Shown here piece after piece: positions 7,130 to 10,112 of a DNA stretch of 10,112 nt. The DNA is from Kiritimatiellia bacterium. GTDB lineage: Bacteria; Verrucomicrobiota; Kiritimatiellia; RFP12; UBA1067. Each line of letters begins with the position of its first letter. The first letter of the stretch is position 1. The translations under genes and the position numbers were made by a program. The stretch spans positions 1 to 10,112 of the forward strand of contig JAGOBZ010000086.1 in the NCBI GenBank assembly GCA_017999015.1, written 5' to 3'. The notes below the pieces were generated by a model, which was not told where the DNA came from, made no database searches, and saw only the letters and a list, made by a program, of their open reading frames with translations.

Positions 7130-9011
7130 CACGATCAGAAGAAGGCGCGCAAGCTATGTGTTGGCGCTGACGTTTATGGCCAGCCCGCTGCTGGCGCAGC
7201 GGATCCGGATCGACGCCTTCACGCTTCACGCGCTTGAGGGTGGAGGACGGCAGTTGACGTGTGGTGAAACGTTCGAAGCGGGGCTGCGCGTGGCGAACCG
7301 TGACGCCGGCACGCTGACGTTTGTGCTCCGGACGGTCGAGCCCGTCATGCAGACAGACGCGCCGCCCGTGCTGGCCCATTACGATGCGTCGCGCCGTTTC
7401 GCCTCAATGGCCGAAACCAACGGGAGCGTGCAAATGATCGACGGCGGACCGCATGACGCCGACCCGGCGCCCAACGCCTTCCGGGTGCGCGTGAGCACCG
7501 CCGGCTGGAAACCCGGCCGCTATGAACTGGGACTGTTCGCGCACAACAGCACTGACAAACGCCACGGACGTTACGAAGCGGTGTGCGCAAAATTCGCCGT
7601 TGTGGTGGCGGACGGCGTTGTTCGGTTGATCGACCGATGCAATCCCGCTCAGACCCGCATCCGCACCGCCGCGTTTCTGCCGGAAGCGGTCCGCGCCGGG
7701 GACCCCGCCGCTCTGACCGTGACGCTGACCGCACCGGACGTGACCGGATTGAAGGTCGCGATGGCGCTTCGCGTAGCTCCGGAAAACGCCTTGCCCGCCT
7801 TCCGGTACGATGCCATGAATCGCACGGCGGCCCTGTCCGATCCCGGTTCGGAATGGGTGCTGGACCAGGGCACGCTGGACACTGATCCGGCGCGCGGCGC
7901 GTTTCGCGTGCCGCTGCGGACAGACGGCTTGAAACCGGGCCTCTACTTCGTGTCGATCGAGGCGCTTACCGATGAGGGACGTTCCGACTCGCGGCAGATC
8001 GCATTGCGTATCAAGGATCCGGCCGACCGGCTGGAGGTCACGGTGTCGGAGCCGTGGGGCGCTTGCGAAGGCGCGAGCGCGGGGCGCTTCACGCGCCTGC
8101 CGGACGGCACGTTGCTGTATGGCGGGCGTGTCAGTACGGACCGCGGACGGACGTGGTCCCGTCAGAAGGGCGGCGGTATCACCGGTGGTTGCCCCGTGCT
8201 GCGGGACGGGCGCGTGATCGCGCTGGATTATAGCGTGCTGCCGGTTGACGGGAAATCGGGCGTATACTCGGCCACGCTGCGCAGCACCGCCGACGGCGGA
8301 CGCACCGTGACGCGGGAACCGGCTGAATGCCGCGTGCCCCAGGCCAAAGCGGCGCGCGGCCACGCGCAGCATCGCGGGCCGCTCTGCACCGGTTCGTTCG
8401 CACAGAGGACCGACGGCGTGCTGCTGGCCTTGATGATGGGCTGGTTCACGGGCGACGACGCCCTGTGCCCGTACGGACGGGGCCGCCCCTATTCGCGTTC
8501 GTATGTCTGCGCGTCAAGCGACGGCGGCCGTGTGTGGGAGTACCTTGCGACGGTCGGTTATGACACCATCGGCAGTGAAGGGTACAACGAGGGGACGCTG
8601 GCGGTTTTGGCCGACGGCGAGATCGTCGCCGTGCTGCGCACCGGCAACATGACCGACGCCGCCTGTCAGGACAATCCCGTGATGGTCACGCGCAGCGCCG
8701 ATGGCGGGCGGACCTGGAAGAAGCCGTGGCGGACCGGGGTCAACGGGGCTTATCCGGTGGTCGCCGCGCTGTCGGACGGCCGGCTCGCGCTGTCGACCGG
8801 CCGGCCCGGCGCGTATGTGCTGTTCAGTTCTGACCGAGGCGACACCTGGCACGATCTGACGCGGGTGGACAGTGAAGACCATACCGGCTATACGGCGCTG
8901 ATCGAGACTGTGCCGGGCGAAGTGCTGGTCGCCTTTGGCGAAGGATACTTGCGCACCGACATCGAGAACCGCGTGCGGATGGCGACCGTGCGTTATCGCG
9001 AGACACGTTGA
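7119..9011 (+). CDS. Exported sialidase-like BNR protein with duplicated N-terminal beta-sandwich domains
   Basis: The protein has 630 residues. A signal peptide (1-26, ending PLLA) is followed by two similar beta-sandwich domains (about 27-165 and 175-300), then a sialidase-fold propeller from about 305 to the end. Asp-boxes are seen at STDRGRTW (339-346), SSDGGRVW (466-473), SADGGRTW (526-533) and SSDRGDTW (570-577), with a degenerate one at 390-397. Likely active-site positions are Glu491 (GYNEG), Arg507 (VLRTG), Arg562 (TGRPG) and Tyr591 (HTGYT), matching the Glu, two triad arginines and Tyr nucleophile of GH33-type enzymes. The first triad arginine, normally in RIP, seems replaced by Ser-Ala-Gly (320-322); Arg323 might substitute. 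It probably acts outside the cytoplasm to release a terminal acidic sugar from glycans. It is the last gene of the operon. Fold firm; exact substrate unknown. Confidence 0.85.
   Translation: MLDNTIRRRRASYVLALTFMASPLLAQRIRIDAFTLHALEGGGRQLTCGETFEAGLRVANRDAGTLTFVLRTVEPVMQTDAPPVLAHYDASRRFASMAETNGSVQMIDGGPHDADPAPNAFRVRVSTAGWKPGRYELGLFAHNSTDKRHGRYEAVCAKFAVVVADGVVRLIDRCNPAQTRIRTAAFLPEAVRAGDPAALTVTLTAPDVTGLKVAMALRVAPENALPAFRYDAMNRTAALSDPGSEWVLDQGTLDTDPARGAFRVPLRTDGLKPGLYFVSIEALTDEGRSDSRQIALRIKDPADRLEVTVSEPWGACEGASAGRFTRLPDGTLLYGGRVSTDRGRTWSRQKGGGITGGCPVLRDGRVIALDYSVLPVDGKSGVYSATLRSTADGGRTVTREPAECRVPQAKAARGHAQHRGPLCTGSFAQRTDGVLLALMMGWFTGDDALCPYGRGRPYSRSYVCASSDGGRVWEYLATVGYDTIGSEGYNEGTLAVLADGEIVAVLRTGNMTDAACQDNPVMVTRSADGGRTWKKPWRTGVNGAYPVVAALSDGRLALSTGRPGAYVLFSSDRGDTWHDLTRVDSEDHTGYTALIETVPGEVLVAFGEGYLRTDIENRVRMATVRYRETR
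7377..7957 (+). repeat. Tandem internal domain duplication inside the second BNR gene
   Basis: Two segments of the encoded protein align without a database. Residues about 87-138 contain HYDAS, DADPAPNAFRV and GWKPGRYELGLFA. Residues about 229-280 contain RYDAM, DTDPARGAFRV and GLKPGLYFVSIEA. The spacing within each copy is nearly identical and the copies lie about 141 residues apart. The DNA is well diverged, so the duplication is old. The copies are likely Ig-like domains that bind carbohydrate or position the propeller. Confidence 0.75.
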
Positions 9012-9030
9012 TCCGCGCACGAGGTCGCGC

Positions 9031-9906
9031 TCAGGCCTGCGACGCCTGCCGGAACGCCTTGGGGGTGCAGCCGAACATTTTCTTGAAATGCGTGGAAAAG
9101 TGTTGCGACGAGGCGAAGCCCAGCGCGGCAGCGATATCAGTGATGGATTCGTCGCCTCCGCCGAGGCGGCGTTTGGCCTCGGTGAGGCGGCACATGAGTT
9201 GATAGTGCAGCGGCGGGAATCCGGTGGCCTGCTTGAAGACGTTGATGAAGCAGGTTGACGAGAGCGCAGCCTCTTTTGCCAGCGTGTCGAGATTGATCTT
9301 CTGTTCCGGCCGCGAGCGGATTCTGTCGATGATGGCAGACAGCTTGTCCGTCCCGGCGAGGCGTTGCTGTTTGTCAGTCAATTCGGAGATTTCGAAGACT
9401 AGGGACATACAGGCGCAGCGCAGCGCAAACATCCGGTAGTTCCCGCTCGGGCCGTCATAACACTTGAACAGGCGGTGAAACGCCGTGGCAATGCGCGAGG
9501 TGTCTGCCGGAACGCGACAGGGCAATCCATTCAATCTGCGTCGGAGCGCATGGATCTCCGGTGCGGAGAGTCCCAAGAAGCCTGGCGGTGCGTCACTGAG
9601 GCGGAGGTGGATCCAATAATGGACATCCCCTTTAGGCAATGCTTGAAGCCGGTGGCGTTGGTCGGGACGGTTCACGAAGAGGTCGCCCGGCATGATCGTG
9701 TGGCGATCCGGTCCGCTTTCCAGCACCAGCGAGCCGCGGAGGCAGAGGCCGATCTCAAGGCACCCGGCGTGGGCGTGCTCGTCCACCGTCCAGCCGTAAC
9801 GCACGCTCCGGGTGAAGCCGGCCAGCGGCACGCCGGGCACGCCGAGTTTTTCCAGATTCACCATGCGCCGTTGAATCGGCCCCGCACTATTGGGTGTAAG
9901 CGGCAT
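9031..9906 (-). CDS. AraC-family transcriptional regulator
   Basis: With the ATG at 9906 the protein has 291 residues. The N-terminal half is a cupin-like sensing domain, with histidines in DEHAHAGCLEIG, then SLVLESG and MPGDLFVNRPDQRH. The last 95 or so residues carry the two helix-turn-helix units of the AraC family: LDTLAKEAALSSTCFINVFK, ITDIAAALGFASSQHFSTHF and the closing KKMFGCTPKAFRQ. It should bind DNA in response to a small sugar-like ligand. It converges on the operon with a 19-bp gap and is the only regulator in the window, so it may control the operon. That is inference from position, because the operon promoter is out of view. The start is unsettled. TTG at 9945 directly follows the stop of the upstream gene, ATG 9906 lies just after a promoter-like sequence, and ATG 9864 begins next to the cupin. 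None has a clear Shine-Dalgarno sequence. Confidence 0.88.
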   Translation of the reverse strand: MPLTPNSAGPIQRRMVNLEKLGVPGVPLAGFTRSVRYGWTVDEHAHAGCLEIGLCLRGSLVLESGPDRHTIMPGDLFVNRPDQRHRLQALPKGDVHYWIHLRLSDAPPGFLGLSAPEIHALRRRLNGLPCRVPADTSRIATAFHRLFKCYDGPSGNYRMFALRCACMSLVFEISELTDKQQRLAGTDKLSAIIDRIRSRPEQKINLDTLAKEAALSSTCFINVFKQATGFPPLHYQLMCRLTEAKRRLGGGDESITDIAAALGFASSQHFSTHFKKMFGCTPKAFRQASQA

Positions 9907-9916
9907 GACGCGGGTC

Positions 9917-9945
9917 AGTGTAGCGGACCCGTTCAAAAATGGCAA
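9917..9945 (-). promoter_or_regulatory. Candidate sigma70-type promoter for the AraC gene
   Basis: On the minus strand, TTGCCA (9945-9940, 5 of 6 to the -35 consensus) is separated by exactly 17 nt from TACACT (9922-9917, 4 of 6 to the -10 consensus). Transcription would begin near 9910, only a few bases before ATG 9906. The mRNA would then be leaderless, or would use ATG 9864. This is a pattern match only. The element overlaps the TTG alternative start. Confidence 0.4.
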
Positions 9946-10112
9946 TCAGAAGGTCCAGTAGCGGTCGGGGTGCAGGAAGAGATAGGGCGGGATGCCCAGC
10001 GCCTCGACACGGAAATCCTCGAAACCGCCGCGAGCGCGACCGTTCCGCTCAGGTCGGCCACCGTCTCGTACTCTGCGCCGCTCTGGCAGGCGATCCACGG
10101 CCGCGCGCCCGG
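9946..10112 (-). pseudogene. 3' end of an unidentified gene with an apparent frameshift, partial at window edge
   Basis: On the minus strand, two frames look coding one after the other. From the right edge to about 10035, one frame reads RPWIACQSGAEYETVADLSG, with almost every codon ending in G or C. Past about 10035 that frame deteriorates into an Arg/Ser-rich shadow. A different frame then reads GGFEDFRVEALGIPPYLF, continues LHPDRYWTF, and stops at TGA (9948-9946), again with normal codon use. The simplest reading is one gene whose frame changes around 10030-10045, within a GC-rich stretch with repeated GCG/CGC. It could be a genuine inactivation or an assembly indel. The protein is not recognised. 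Its stop is immediately followed by the TTG at 9945, so cotranscription with the AraC gene is possible. Confidence 0.5.

Noticed and set aside
9007..9018. Twelve-base match GTTGATCCGCGC shared by the ends of the two BNR genes (5005-5016 and 9007-9018)
   Set aside because: It looks like a repeated stop/restart junction, and a TTG at 9008 would even encode MIRAR like the transporter. But a few 12-base matches are expected by chance in 10 kb of GC-rich DNA, and the frame after 9008 lies opposite conserved AraC coding sequence with no sign of a gene.
9012..9050. Possible bidirectional terminator between the convergent genes
   Set aside because: The best inverted repeat is about 5 bp (CAGGC/GCCTG, 9032-9048) inside the AraC coding end, with no T-tract on either side.
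10025..10050. Programmed ribosomal frameshift in the right-edge gene
   Set aside because: No X-XXY-YYZ slippery site or clear downstream stem is visible in the minus-strand sequence around the change of frame.
1..10112. CRISPR arrays, tRNA/rRNA genes, IS elements or attachment sites
   Set aside because: No regularly spaced direct repeats, tRNA-like cloverleaf sequence, transposase motifs or flanking inverted repeats were seen. The window is almost entirely coding.

Overview
The window looks like chromosomal DNA from a high-GC, Gram-negative-type bacterium. The best guess is a member of the PVC group (Verrucomicrobiota, Kiritimatiellota, Lentisphaerota or Planctomycetota). This rests on the family content: a PF12831-type FAD oxidoreductase with a golvesin-like tail, an AXE1 esterase, secreted BNR-repeat proteins, and an SSS transporter of the type that carries an N-terminal kelch/mutarotase domain. 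No rRNA or marker gene is present, so the taxonomy is inference.

Positions 1-9011 are one unbroken plus-strand block of six genes, the first cut by the left edge: FAD-dependent oxidoreductase with a C-terminal golvesin-like module (1-1601), AXE1-type carbohydrate esterase (1598-2956), N-acetylneuraminate-lyase-like aldolase (2953-3906), sialidase-like BNR protein (3903-5009), sodium:solute symporter with a shortened extracytoplasmic kelch-like domain (5006-7129), and a larger sialidase-like protein with duplicated N-terminal beta-sandwich domains (7119-9011). Every junction overlaps: ATGA three times, TTGA once, and 11 bp once. This indicates a single translationally coupled polycistronic unit whose promoter lies upstream of the window.

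On the minus strand, facing the operon, are an AraC-family regulator (about 9031-9906) and, immediately upstream of it, the 3' end of an unidentified gene (9946-10112) that appears to carry a frameshift. The convergent gap at 9012-9030 is only 19 bp, with no recognisable terminator.

Read together, the six genes suggest a scavenging pathway for a sialic-acid-like nonulosonate. Exported BNR proteins release the sugar, the esterase strips O-acyl groups, the SSS protein imports it with Na+, and the aldolase splits it to pyruvate plus an amino sugar or related aldose. The FAD enzyme has no place in the textbook Nan pathway. The aldolase and both BNR proteins differ from canonical NanA and GH33 enzymes at substrate-contact positions, as judged by alignments made from memory. 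The real substrate may therefore be a modified sialic acid or another 2-keto-3-deoxy acid rather than plain Neu5Ac. NanE, NanK, NagA/B and a stand-alone NanM are not in the window.
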